Part shown: positions 9,549 to 17,382 of the stretch, in pieces
How positions within the stretch are numbered: the first letter of the stretch is position 1
How the letters are laid out: each line of letters opens with the position of its first letter
From: an uncultured Paenibacillaceae bacterium
GTDB taxonomy: Bacteria > Bacillota > Bacilli > Paenibacillales > DA-C8
NCBI GenBank assembly: GCA_937957685.1
Contig: CALGAO010000084.1
Location: 1 to 64,000 of the forward strand
Length of the DNA: 64,000 bases
Direction of reading: 5' to 3'
Notes under the pieces: generated by a model
What the model was told of the DNA's origin: nothing
Databases searched by the model: none
Seen by the model: only the letters and a program-made list of their open reading frames with translations
Position numbers and translations under genes: made by a program

Positions 9549-10313
9549 CTACGTCATCAGTCCGCCGTATCTGCGGACCCGTTGTTGATAGGTCCTGATA
9601 GCCTCGTAGAAATGTTCCTTGGTAAATGCAGGCCAATAGACATCTGTGAAGACAAATTCCGTATAAGCGCATTGCCACAGCATGAAGTTGCTGATGCGAA
9701 TCTCGCCGCTCGTCCTGATCAGGAGATCGGGATCAGGCAGATCGCTCGAGAGAAGGCGCCCGGACAGGACCGCATCATCGATGTCCTCGGCGCGAAGATG
9801 GCCATCCCGCACCTCGGCGGCCAGTTGTCTCACCGCCTCGATGATCTCCCGTCGGCTGCCGTAATTCAGTGCGAAGTTAAGGACGAGTCCGGTGTTGTGC
9901 CTGGTTTTCTCCACCGCGGTCTCGACCGCCTGGAGCGTATGCGGCGGCAGGTCATCGCGCCAGCCCATCATGCGCACCTGAACGTTGTTGGCGATCAGCT
10001 CATCCAGTTCCAGCGACAGAAACTCCTGCGGCAGACGCATGAGGTAGTCGACCTCATCCTTCGGACGCTTCCAGTTCTCCGTCGAGAAAGCATACATGGT
10101 CAGGATGCGTATACCAAGCTCGTTGGCAGCAAGGGTGATGTTCTTCACCGTTTTCATGCCGGAATGGTGACCGGCAACCCTGGGCAATCCGCGCTGCTTC
10201 GCCCATCTTCCGTTGCCATCCATGATGATGGCCACATGCCTGGGAATATTGTCGGGAGACACGGATGTTTGTTGAACTTCGCCTGAATGGCTTTTTTTGA
10301 TCCAATCGAGCAT
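9549..10313 (-). CDS. uppS: isoprenyl transferase (undecaprenyl pyrophosphate synthase)
   Basis: cis-Prenyltransferase that extends farnesyl pyrophosphate with isopentenyl pyrophosphate to undecaprenyl pyrophosphate, the cell-wall lipid carrier. The signature HVAIIMDGNGRWAKQRGLPR holds the catalytic Asp, followed by GHHSGMK, YAFSTENWKRP and the C-terminal DPDLLIRTSGEIRISNFMLW block. ATG 10313 follows GGGGGA at 7 nt spacing, giving 254 residues. It follows frr by 68 nt with no visible terminator, so probably cotranscribed. Confidence 0.96.
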   Translation of the reverse strand: MLDWIKKSHSGEVQQTSVSPDNIPRHVAIIMDGNGRWAKQRGLPRVAGHHSGMKTVKNITLAANELGIRILTMYAFSTENWKRPKDEVDYLMRLPQEFLSLELDELIANNVQVRMMGWRDDLPPHTLQAVETAVEKTRHNTGLVLNFALNYGSRREIIEAVRQLAAEVRDGHLRAEDIDDAVLSGRLLSSDLPDPDLLIRTSGEIRISNFMLWQCAYTEFVFTDVYWPAFTKEHFYEAIRTYQQRVRRYGGLMT

Positions 10314-10381
10314 TGATCCTTCCCCCACCTAGGTTGCTGTCGTGCGTGATATGGCTCCTCAAGAGGTCCAGGAAGCCGTTT

Positions 10382-10936
10382 CTAGATCTCCATGATCTCC
10401 TTCTCTTTGGCCGCCAGCACCTTGTCGATTTCTGCGATGTATTTGTCGGTCATCTTCTGGATCTCATCCTGATATCTGCGCGATTCGTCCTCGGATATCG
10501 TGCCCTTCTCCAGCTTCTTGATCTCGTCGTTGGCATCGCGGCGAATGTTGCGCACCGCAACCTTGGACTCTTCGCCGTATTTCCTGGTCAGCTTGACCAG
10601 CTCGTTGCGGCGCTCTTCCGTAAGCTGCGGAATCACGATGCGGATGACCTGGCCGTCGTTAGCCGGCGTCAGTCCCAGATCCGACTTCATGATCGCCTTC
10701 TCGATCTCGTTGATCGCGCTCCTGTCCCATGGCTGGATCAAGAGCGTTCTTGGATCAGGTGTGGTGATGCTTGCCATTTGATTGATCGGAGTCGGGCTAC
10801 CGTAATAATCCGCCTGGATGCGGTCGAGCAGCGCCGGCGTTGCGCGTCCCGCGCGCAGGGAGGACAATTCCTTTTTGAGCGCAGCGACAGCTTTTTCCAT
10901 GCGATCCTTTGCATTCTGCAAAACGGTTTGTGGCAT
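10382..10936 (-). CDS. frr: ribosome recycling factor
   Basis: Splits post-termination ribosomes together with EF-G. 184 residues, the standard length; contains the typical LSSLRAGRATPALLDRI, DPRTLLIQPWD and RRNELVKLTRKYGEESKVA segments of the three-helix-bundle/beta-sandwich fold. Its ATG overlaps the pyrH stop by one base (TAATG), indicating translational coupling in a pyrH-frr unit. Confidence 0.98.
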   Translation of the reverse strand: MPQTVLQNAKDRMEKAVAALKKELSSLRAGRATPALLDRIQADYYGSPTPINQMASITTPDPRTLLIQPWDRSAINEIEKAIMKSDLGLTPANDGQVIRIVIPQLTEERRNELVKLTRKYGEESKVAVRNIRRDANDEIKKLEKGTISEDESRRYQDEIQKMTDKYIAEIDKVLAAKEKEIMEI

Positions 10937-11667
10937 TAGTCAACACTCCCCTTTACGATCGTTCCGATTTTTTCACCCAGAACCGCCCTTCGAATATTGC
11001 CTTTCTCCGTGATGGAGAACACGATGAGCGGGATATTGTTATCCATGCAGAGCGAGGATGCCGTCGAGTCCATCACGCCCAGTCCCTTGTTCAGAACATC
11101 GAGATAGGTGAGTTCCTCGTATTTCTCCGCATTTTCATACTTGAATGGATCCGCTGAGTAGACGCCATCCACCTTGTTCTTCGCCATCAGGATGACTTCC
11201 GCTTCGATCTCGGCCGCGCGGAGCGCCGCGGTCGTGTCCGTTGAGAAGTACGGATTGCCCGTGCCGCTGGCGAAGATAACGACCCGGCCCTTCTCCAGGT
11301 GGCGAATCGCCCGGCGTCGGATGTATGGCTCGGCGATCTGCTGCATGGCGATCGATGTCTGAACTCTGGTCGGCACGCCGATCTTCTCAAGCGCGTCCTG
11401 CAAAGCCAGCGAGTTCATCACCGTCGCCAGCATGCCCATGTAGTCCGCGGTGGCGCGATCGATTCCCTTCTCGCTGCCCGCGATGCCGCGCCAGATGTTG
11501 CCGCCGCCCACGACGACCGCCACTTCCACATTCAGCTCCACAACCTCTTTGATCTGCTCGGCTATCGAGGAGATCACCTGCGCCTCGATCCCGTATCCCT
11601 GTTGTCCGGACAGGGCTTCGCCGCTCAGTTTCAAGACCACTCTCTTGTAGACAGGTTTCTGACCCAC
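10936..11667 (-). CDS. pyrH: uridylate kinase
   Basis: Bacterial UMP kinase of the amino-acid kinase family, forming UDP from UMP and ATP; normally hexameric and allosterically controlled by GTP and UTP. 243 residues with the N-terminal VVLKLSGEALSG phosphate loop, VVGGGNIWRG, the DYMGMLATVMNSLAL helix and RRAIRHLEKGRVVIFASGTG. Start is GTG 11667 with GGAGG 11 nt upstream. It lies just after the tsf terminator, so it may have a separate promoter, though I find none that is convincing. Confidence 0.97.
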   Translation of the reverse strand: MGQKPVYKRVVLKLSGEALSGQQGYGIEAQVISSIAEQIKEVVELNVEVAVVVGGGNIWRGIAGSEKGIDRATADYMGMLATVMNSLALQDALEKIGVPTRVQTSIAMQQIAEPYIRRRAIRHLEKGRVVIFASGTGNPYFSTDTTAALRAAEIEAEVILMAKNKVDGVYSADPFKYENAEKYEELTYLDVLNKGLGVMDSTASSLCMDNNIPLIVFSITEKGNIRRAVLGEKIGTIVKGSVD

Positions 11668-11747
11668 TTCCGTATATACCTCCGTTTCTCTAGACGCTTG
11701 ACGTTCTCGAAGGTTTCACACCGCTCATGTTGGATTGCTTCCTTTAT

Positions 11748-11772
11748 AAAGAAAGGAACACATGGGTGTTCC
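11748..11772 (-). terminator. rho-independent terminator after tsf
   Basis: A perfect 7-bp minus-strand stem GGAACAC/GTGTTCC with loop CCAT (11755-11772), followed by TTTCTTT. It lies 14 nt after the tsf stop and separates tsf from pyrH. Confidence 0.75.
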
Positions 11773-11786
11773 ATTCTCAGACAAGC

Positions 11787-12437
11787 TTATTTATTCACTT
11801 GTGCCATAACTTCTTCCACGAAATTGTCCTGCTTCTTCTCCAGGCCTTCACCCAGCTCGAAGCGAACGAAGCGACGGATCGAGATGTTCTCGCCGATCTG
11901 CGCGATCATCGAGTTCAGCAGCTGCGCAACCGTCTGATCCGGATCCTTGATGAACTGCTGTTCCATCAGGCAAACTTCGCTGTAATATTTGGCGAGGCGC
12001 CCTTCGACCATCTTGTCGACGATCTTCTCCGGCTTGCCTTCGTTCAACGCTTGTGCGCGCAGGATCTCGCGTTCCTTGTTCAGCTCTTCCTCCGGCACAT
12101 CTTCCTTGTTCACATATTTCGGAGCGGCAGCGGCGATCTGCATCGCGATGTCGCGCACGAATCTTCTGAAGTTATCCGTCTTGGCCACGAAGTCGGTCTC
12201 GCAGTTGACTTCGACCAGCACGCCGATCCTGCCCTCACCGTGGATATACGATTCCACCAGGCCTTCTGTTGCGGCGCGGCCCGCCTTGCTGGCTGCAGCA
12301 GCCAAGCCCTTCTCGCGGAGAATCTCCGCCGCTCTGGTCATATCGCCGCCTGCTTCCTCCAGCGCCTTCTTGCAATCGAGCATTCCAGCTCCTGTTTTCT
12401 CACGTAGCTCTTTCACCTGAGCTGCAGTAACTGCCAT
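11787..12437 (-). CDS. tsf: translation elongation factor Ts
   Basis: Guanine-nucleotide exchange factor for EF-Tu. The chosen ATG 12437 gives MAVTAAQVKELREKTGAGM..., the canonical N-terminus, after a GGAGG at 10 nt; the 14 upstream in-frame residues are leader. The core motif VNCETDFVAK is intact. At 216 residues it is the short Firmicute form with a reduced second core subdomain and no long C-terminal module, compared with 293 residues in B. subtilis; shortened forms are known in Paenibacillaceae and other groups. Downstream of rpsB as usual. Confidence 0.96.
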   Translation of the reverse strand: MAVTAAQVKELREKTGAGMLDCKKALEEAGGDMTRAAEILREKGLAAAASKAGRAATEGLVESYIHGEGRIGVLVEVNCETDFVAKTDNFRRFVRDIAMQIAAAAPKYVNKEDVPEEELNKEREILRAQALNEGKPEKIVDKMVEGRLAKYYSEVCLMEQQFIKDPDQTVAQLLNSMIAQIGENISIRRFVRFELGEGLEKKQDNFVEEVMAQVNK

Positions 12438-12523
12438 CGTATACAGCCTCCTTATAGTTAGATCCTGTTCAGTATACATACGCAGATGGACGAACCGCGA
12501 CTCCTCATGCCGTCACACCCGCC

Positions 12524-12563
12524 AAAAAAAGGGCGGTGATAGGTATGAACCTTCAAACCACCC
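12524..12563 (-). terminator. terminator or attenuator between rpsB and tsf
   Basis: The minus strand forms GGGUGGU/ACCGCCC (one G-U) with an inner AGGU/ACCU helix, followed directly by seven U residues. It lies 39 nt past the rpsB stop, inside what is normally an rpsB-tsf operon, so it probably acts as a partial terminator that lowers tsf transcription, unless tsf has its own promoter. Confidence 0.7.
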
Positions 12564-12601
12564 TTTCATGTGCCTGCTTATGAATTAGTCAGACAAGTCT
12601 C

Positions 12602-13300
12602 TCAAGCGGTCGTTTCTTCGCCCTGACGAGCTTCGATCACGGCATCCGCCATCTTCGACGTGAGCAACTTCACCGCACGGATCGCGTCGTCGTTACCCGG
12701 GATGACATAGTCGATCTCATCCGGATCGCAGTTCGTGTCCACGATACCGACGATCGGGATGCCCAGCTTGCGGGCTTCAGCGACAGCAATGCGCTCCTTG
12801 CGCGGATCGATGACGAACAGCGCATCCGGCAATTGCTTCATGTGCTTGATGCCGCCGAGGAACTTCTCCAGACGCTCCTGCTCCTTGCGCAGGATGATGA
12901 CTTCCTTCTTCGGCAGAAGATCGAACGTGCCGTCCTCTTGCATTCTTTCCAGTTCATGCAGGCGGGCGATGCGCTTCTGGATCGTCTGGAAGTTGGTCAG
13001 CGTGCCGCCGAGCCAGCGTTGGTTGATCCAGTACATGCCGCAGCGTTCGGCTTCTTCCTTAACCGAATCTTGCGCTTGTTTCTTGGTGCCCACGAACAGG
13101 ATCGTACCGCCTGTCTCTGCTACAGACTTTACGAAGTTGTAGGCTTCTTCCACTTTCTTGACTGTCTTCTGGAGATCGATGATATAGATCCCGTTTCGTT
13201 CGGTGAAGATGTACTTTTCCATTTTCGGATTCCAGCGGCGGGTTTGGTGTCCGAAATGCACACCAGCCTCCAGCAGCTGCTTCATGGAAATAACTGCCAT
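12602..13300 (-). CDS. rpsB: 30S ribosomal protein S2
   Basis: Small-subunit ribosomal protein, needed with S1 for mRNA engagement. 232 residues from ATG 13300, which has AAGGAGG 8-9 nt upstream; the two codons before it are not needed. The block AVISMKQLLEAGVHFGHQTR and the signatures NFQTIQKRI, DALFVIDPRKE and PIVGIVDTNCDPD are all canonical. It is transcribed from its own promoter at 13428-13457 through a structured leader. Confidence 0.98.
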   Translation of the reverse strand: MAVISMKQLLEAGVHFGHQTRRWNPKMEKYIFTERNGIYIIDLQKTVKKVEEAYNFVKSVAETGGTILFVGTKKQAQDSVKEEAERCGMYWINQRWLGGTLTNFQTIQKRIARLHELERMQEDGTFDLLPKKEVIILRKEQERLEKFLGGIKHMKQLPDALFVIDPRKERIAVAEARKLGIPIVGIVDTNCDPDEIDYVIPGNDDAIRAVKLLTSKMADAVIEARQGEETTA

Positions 13301-13342
13301 CCTCACACACCTCCTTGTAAAATGGTTTTATGTGCAGCCCTC

Positions 13343-13419
13343 CGCCTGTGTCATCTCCGTCCAGAACTTCCTGCGGGAAGCACCGCTGGACGGATTCACA
13401 AGGCGTGTGTTCTCAACAC
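13343..13419 (-). ncRNA. candidate structured 5' leader RNA of rpsB
   Basis: Between the rpsB promoter and Shine-Dalgarno sequence the minus-strand RNA can fold into a stacked element: CGCCUUGUG/CACAGGCG (one bulged U; 13397-13405 with 13343-13350), inside it a perfect 8-bp CCGUCCAG/CUGGACGG (13386-13393 with 13357-13364), and at the tip CUUCC/GGAAG with a four-base loop (13367-13380). A separate hairpin GUGUU/AACAC precedes it at 13407-13419. The shape suggests an autoregulatory S2-binding leader, known in principle for r-protein operons; binding by S2 here is inference. Confidence 0.55.
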
Positions 13420-13427
13420 CGTCAATT

Positions 13428-13457
13428 AATATACCATAATCATCAACTCATATGCAA
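13428..13457 (-). promoter_or_regulatory. sigma-A type promoter for rpsB
   Basis: Minus-strand -10 TATATT (13428-13433) with an extended TGG directly upstream, and -35 TTGCAT (13452-13457) at an 18-nt spacing. The extended -10 compensates for the weak -35. It lies in the gap between the last fla/che gene and rpsB, giving a leader of about 120 nt. Confidence 0.6.
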
Positions 13458-13473
13458 CAAATTCATCGCCGCT

Positions 13474-13878
13474 CTATCCTTCCGAGCTCCGGGTTGTGAG
13501 CTGCTCGACCAGTTCAGCCAGACCGACCGGTTCCGCAAATTCATAATAGCCGGGAAGGATCGACGGCTCAGGCCTTAAGGCAAGTTCAGCCAGGAAATCT
13601 TCCCGACTGTCGATGAGCCCCGAAGCTGCCAGCCAATCGGCAACGGCCTCATCGGACATGCCCTTAGGGATATAGAATGAACGAACGATCTTCTCTTCCA
13701 CGATCCACGCGCTCTCATCATCCCTGACCAGCCGATACCCGTGCCGGGCGGCGGCTTCCTCGATTGCGGGCAGGTCCATCGCCGGCTCTTCCGCGCCCAG
13801 CGACAAAAGCTGAACGAGCATCGCGCCGATGATCAGGCCGCTTCCCAGTCCGATCCAGTAGATGGATTTTCTGTTCAT
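13474..13878 (-). CDS. membrane-anchored protein with MltG-like N-terminal region
   Basis: 134 residues: an N-terminal membrane helix (about residues 7-28) and a small extracytoplasmic domain. The stretch VRSFYIPKGMSDEAVADWLAASGLIDSREDF resembles the LysM-like/YceG module that precedes the catalytic domain in endolytic transglycosylase MltG, but the catalytic domain with its Glu is missing, so it cannot be an active transglycosylase. It overlaps the swrB-like stop by 4 nt and is the last gene of the fla/che operon. Role unknown; it may mark or recruit to peptidoglycan near the flagellar base (inference). Confidence 0.75.
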   Translation of the reverse strand: MNRKSIYWIGLGSGLIIGAMLVQLLSLGAEEPAMDLPAIEEAAARHGYRLVRDDESAWIVEEKIVRSFYIPKGMSDEAVADWLAASGLIDSREDFLAELALRPEPSILPGYYEFAEPVGLAELVEQLTTRSSEG

Positions 13879-14339
13879 CGACGTTTCTCCTCCCGTGACG
13901 CCAACTGGAGGATGAACTTGACCTCGCCGTGGTTCATGCCCGTCTGCTTCACGATCTGATCCTCCGTCAGTCCGCGGCGCTTCAGCTCGATGAGCTCCCT
14001 GTACCGCTGATGGATCGTGTCCGGGGCATGCTCCCCGGCGTCAGATGGCTTGCCGGGTGCGGATATCGCCCGTTGCTCCAGCTCGGCGATCCTGCTCTCC
14101 AGCTGCTCCAGCCGCGCCATCCAGCCCTTGCGCTCTTCTGCGTGCTCCTGCTTCAGTCTGGCGAGCTGATCGATCAGCCTGTCATTGCGCTCGGTGATCT
14201 CCGCCACGAATTGATCCAGGATCTCCTCCACCTCGGCCATCATCGCCGAAGGATCCTGCCCATCCGGCTTCTTCCTGAATATCCAGGCATATACGATGAT
14301 CACACAGCCGAGCAGAGCGACGATATGCCACCCACTCAT
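13875..14339 (-). CDS. swrB: SwrB-like (DUF6115) membrane coiled-coil protein
   Basis: 154 residues: one N-terminal membrane helix (residues 3-21), a charged coiled coil (about 40-95), a linker, and a C-terminal segment RYRELIELKRRGLTEDQIVKQTGMNHGEVKFIL that looks like a small helix-turn-helix. This layout and the position between sigD and rpsB match B. subtilis SwrB (formerly YlxL), which promotes activation of the flagellar export gate and swarming. The assignment rests on architecture and synteny; sequence identity is not measured here. Confidence 0.7.
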   Translation of the reverse strand: MSGWHIVALLGCVIIVYAWIFRKKPDGQDPSAMMAEVEEILDQFVAEITERNDRLIDQLARLKQEHAEERKGWMARLEQLESRIAELEQRAISAPGKPSDAGEHAPDTIHQRYRELIELKRRGLTEDQIVKQTGMNHGEVKFILQLASREEKRR

Positions 14340-14355
14340 CGGGGCACCTCCCGAT

Positions 14356-14688
14356 CTATAATGTCAGATCAATATGCCGCCCTTTGTAAGGATGATCGGG
14401 CAACTTCGCGCCTGTTACGTCAGAAGCCTGCTTGCCTTGCGCCTTGCGGGCCCCGCCTTGTCGGCGCTTGCTCTCCTGCTCGCGCCTGGCATCGTCTTCC
14501 TTGATCAGCATCGTCGAAGCCTTGTCCACTTCATTGGCGCGTTTCTGCTGTTGCTCCGCCTGCTTCAGGTTTTCCTGGGCCAGCATGGACTGGTCCAGGA
14601 TCGGCTTCTGGGACAACTGATTCTGAACATGGGCTGCTTCCGTCGTACGCGGCAGCGCGATCTGCATCTCAATTGCTCTCAGCGTCAT
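14356..14688 (-). CDS. conserved hypothetical protein of fla/che operon
   Basis: 110 residues, highly charged and Gln/Lys-rich, with no membrane helix or signal. A predicted helical stretch (LAQENLKQAEQQQKRANEVD) is followed by a basic tail ending HPYKGRHIDLTL. ATG 14688 follows AGAGGGAG at 5 nt. I do not recognise a named family; the short aliphatic C-terminal HIDLTL/DIRL-type ending recurs in flagellar-operon small proteins, so a chaperone- or scaffold-like role is possible but unproven. Confidence 0.7.
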   Translation of the reverse strand: MTLRAIEMQIALPRTTEAAHVQNQLSQKPILDQSMLAQENLKQAEQQQKRANEVDKASTMLIKEDDARREQESKRRQGGARKAQGKQASDVTGAKLPDHPYKGRHIDLTL

Positions 14689-14706
14689 CGTATCTCCCTC
14701 TTTCCA

Positions 14707-16116
14707 TCAGAGCATCGGCTGCATGGTAATCTCGCCATTCTCATAACGGAACACGACCTGATTGAGAGTGTCCTTGATAAATCTGGTGAAGCGCCCGATG
14801 ACGATGCGCGAACCCCCATAGATCGAGCCTTTCACTTCCACTTTGGCCTGCTCCACCATCTCGAAGATGTCTTCAAGTTCCTCGATGCGTTCGACGATCT
14901 CCGCTTCCCTGGCCTGAAGCTGCTGCTTGGTCAGACGGAACTTGTCCAGCATGACCTTTCTGTCAGGCGACAGCTGATTGGCCTTTGCTAGCGGTTCCAG
15001 AATCTTGAGCGCGCTTTCCGTTTTGGTCAGGTTGTCCTTGATCGCTTTCAGCTCCTTGCTCAGTTCCGCCAATTCGTTGCGCTCCTTGGGCAGTACGCCT
15101 ACCTCCAGTGAGGTCGGCGTATGGGTCATATTGCCGACCGTTCTGGCGACGATGGATTCCCCCGCCTGCACGGAGCCTCCGACGATCAGGCCTTTCGCGC
15201 CTGCGCAGATCACGCTCTTGCTGGCGCGCACGTTGGAATGCATGATGCTCTGTCCGACGACCACGTTTTCCCCGGCCTCCACGTTGCCATCGAGGATAAA
15301 TGAGCACTTGACCGATTTCCCGGCCTTGACGATGCCTTTGCCCCGGCCGACGATGCCTTCCATAATGTCGATCGATCCCGAAGCCGTAACCTCTGCCGCT
15401 TCCACGCTTCCGGTGATGCGGATGTCGCCTTCGGCCCTGACCACGAAGCCGGTCATGACGTTGCCCCGAACGACCACGTTGCCGACGAAGTGGATGTTGC
15501 CGGTGCGATAATCGACATCGCCATTGACCTCAAATACCGGGAACACGTTCACCTTGTCCTTGTCGGTGAAGGTGACCATGCCGTCGATCACGGCATACAT
15601 CCGCAGCTTCTCATCATCCAGCACCACGTTCTTGCCCATCTTCCAGATCGCTTCCCTGACCTTGGGTGCCGGCAGCGGATCTCCAGTAACAGCAATACCC
15701 GGCTGACCTTCCTGTGCCGGGATGCGTTCTGCGATGACTTGACCTTTTTTGACATTGCTGATTCGATTGATCTCCCGGAAATCGACTTTGCCATTGTCCA
15801 GAACCTGCGGTCTGGGCGATTCATGATCCGGCTGGTACAAGAAGTGAATGTAGCCGTTCTTGCCAGGCTGAGGAGCTTGGCCCTGGGCGATCAGCAAGGG
15901 CCGAGTGGCATATTGGCGAGGATCAGCGGCGAATTTCATCAACTCTTGCTCCATCACGCCATATTTGACACCGTGCACCTGGAGAACATGACGAAGCTGT
16001 TCCAAGGTGAACGGTTCGTTCACCTCGCTGGACAGATACGACATGTAAGCCGAAAGCTTGTCTTCCGATATCGTAACCGCAATCGCATGAATGCCTGATG
16101 GATTTTCATTGGCCAT
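14707..16116 (-). CDS. FapA-family (DUF342) protein
   Basis: 469 residues. The N-terminal third carries the DUF342/FapA head (PLLIAQGQAPQPGKNGYIHF, later GDPLPAP), the middle is a right-handed beta-helix of short repeats (VDYRTGNIHFVGNVVVRG, GSVEAAEVTASGSIDIMEG, EAGENVVVGQSIMHSN), and the C-terminal part has a long coiled coil (about residues 330-420) and a small beta cap. FapA-type proteins are found next to flagellar or cell-envelope genes in many Firmicutes, and the family includes Vibrio FapA, which links glucose signalling with polar flagella. Start ATG 16116 follows a GGGGGGAG site. Function here is not established. Confidence 0.85.
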   Translation of the reverse strand: MANENPSGIHAIAVTISEDKLSAYMSYLSSEVNEPFTLEQLRHVLQVHGVKYGVMEQELMKFAADPRQYATRPLLIAQGQAPQPGKNGYIHFLYQPDHESPRPQVLDNGKVDFREINRISNVKKGQVIAERIPAQEGQPGIAVTGDPLPAPKVREAIWKMGKNVVLDDEKLRMYAVIDGMVTFTDKDKVNVFPVFEVNGDVDYRTGNIHFVGNVVVRGNVMTGFVVRAEGDIRITGSVEAAEVTASGSIDIMEGIVGRGKGIVKAGKSVKCSFILDGNVEAGENVVVGQSIMHSNVRASKSVICAGAKGLIVGGSVQAGESIVARTVGNMTHTPTSLEVGVLPKERNELAELSKELKAIKDNLTKTESALKILEPLAKANQLSPDRKVMLDKFRLTKQQLQAREAEIVERIEELEDIFEMVEQAKVEVKGSIYGGSRIVIGRFTRFIKDTLNQVVFRYENGEITMQPML

Positions 16117-16131
16117 CCTGCTCCCCCCCAA

Positions 16132-16908
16132 TCACTCAACCATTAATTGAGACTTGCTGCTGCTCAGAACACCCTTCAGCCTGAGCAATGCCTTGGAATG
16201 CAATTGCGAGATGCGCGAAGGCGACAGAGACATCACTTCTGCGATCTCGCTGAGCGAAAGCTCCTCATAGTAGAACAGCGATACGACCGTACGCTCCTTG
16301 TCGGTCAGCCTTCCGATCGCCATGCTGAGCATCTCCTTCAGGTATTGCCGATGAATGGTCGACTCCGGCTTGAGCGCCTTGTCATCGACCAGTGTATTCA
16401 GCCTCGTCTCCGCTTCTTCGTCCTTGATCGGATCCTCCAGCGAGAAGATCGTCGTCACCGATACATCCAGAAGCATCTGGCGGAACTCCTCAGGCGTGAC
16501 ATTCAGGTACTCACTCACTTCCTCATCCGTCACGGATCGCAGATGTCGCTGTTCCAGCACGCCGTAGGCTTCCTCGATGCGTTTGGCTTTCTCGCGCACG
16601 GATCGCGGCACCCAGTCGCCCTGGCGCAGCGCATCCAGGATAGCTCCCCTGATCCGCCAGGACGCATACGTTTCAAACTGCAGGCCGCGTTCCATGTCGA
16701 ACTTCTCAATCGCGTCGATCAAGCCCATGATCCCGTAACTGACCAGATCTTCCTTGGCAACATTATTGGGCAAACCGATCGACAGCCGCGATGAAACGTA
16801 CTCAACCAATGGCAGATAGGCCTCTACCAACCGGTTCTTCGCTTCCGGCGAGCGGGTCTGTTTCCATTGTTCCCATATTTCGATATTGGCGAGAGACGAT
16901 TTCTTCAT
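16132..16908 (-). CDS. sigD: RNA polymerase sigma factor SigD/FliA (flagellar)
   Basis: Directs late flagellar, chemotaxis and autolysin transcription. About 258 residues with region 2 (LVSYGIMGLIDAIEKFDMERG, FETYASWRIRGAILDALRQ), region 3 (WVPRSVREKAKRIEEAYG) and region 4 with its helix-turn-helix (LSLSEIAEVMSLSPSRISQLHSKAL). ATG 16908 is preferred; TTG 16917 in the same frame is possible. It sits near the operon end, as in B. subtilis, where low expression of distal sigD sets the fraction of motile cells. No flgM is in the window. Confidence 0.97.
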   Translation of the reverse strand: MKKSSLANIEIWEQWKQTRSPEAKNRLVEAYLPLVEYVSSRLSIGLPNNVAKEDLVSYGIMGLIDAIEKFDMERGLQFETYASWRIRGAILDALRQGDWVPRSVREKAKRIEEAYGVLEQRHLRSVTDEEVSEYLNVTPEEFRQMLLDVSVTTIFSLEDPIKDEEAETRLNTLVDDKALKPESTIHRQYLKEMLSMAIGRLTDKERTVVSLFYYEELSLSEIAEVMSLSPSRISQLHSKALLRLKGVLSSSKSQLMVE

Positions 16909-16923
16909 AATCCTCAATCATCC

Positions 16924-17382
16924 TTAATCTTCAGTCAATCGTCGCACAGCTTTGGCTGCAAGTGCAGGATCCGAGGCAGCCAGCTCACCGCTCTGTTCCA
17001 CCCGTTTGATGCGAGGCGGCGCGAAAGGCTCAAATGTCTGTCTCTTCCCTTCCTGCGCTGGCTCTTGAGCTGACTTGTTGATCTCTTGCGGCGGAGGTGT
17101 GCCCAGAAGGTCCGTCAGCAAGACATCATCTTCCGGCGTCTTCAGGTCAATGTTCGTCCCCGTCGGCACTCCCCCGGCGCTGTCTCCTTCTTTCATGGTG
17201 TCCTGGATGATCAAAGCGAGCAGCCAACGAAACAGGTATGTAAGCAGGAACATCACAGCGAAGCTGATCATACCGCGAACCAGAGAGGTGACGAATGTAT
17301 TGGCATTGACGTAAGCAAGAGCGAATGCCATCAGCCCGGACAATCCGCCGATGATCAAATTCCACACATAAGAGCCGATCAT
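16924..17382 (-). CDS. small membrane protein of unknown function
   Basis: 152 residues with two adjacent N-terminal membrane helices (about 5-25 and 33-58) and a long polar, Pro-rich cytoplasmic tail. ATG 17382 overlaps the cheD stop by 4 nt and its end lies 15 nt before sigD, so it is translationally coupled inside the cheD-sigD interval. No recognised domain. Its fixed place among chemotaxis genes suggests a motility-linked role, but nothing in the sequence defines it. Confidence 0.7.
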   Translation of the reverse strand: MIGSYVWNLIIGGLSGLMAFALAYVNANTFVTSLVRGMISFAVMFLLTYLFRWLLALIIQDTMKEGDSAGGVPTGTNIDLKTPEDDVLLTDLLGTPPPQEINKSAQEPAQEGKRQTFEPFAPPRIKRVEQSGELAASDPALAAKAVRRLTED

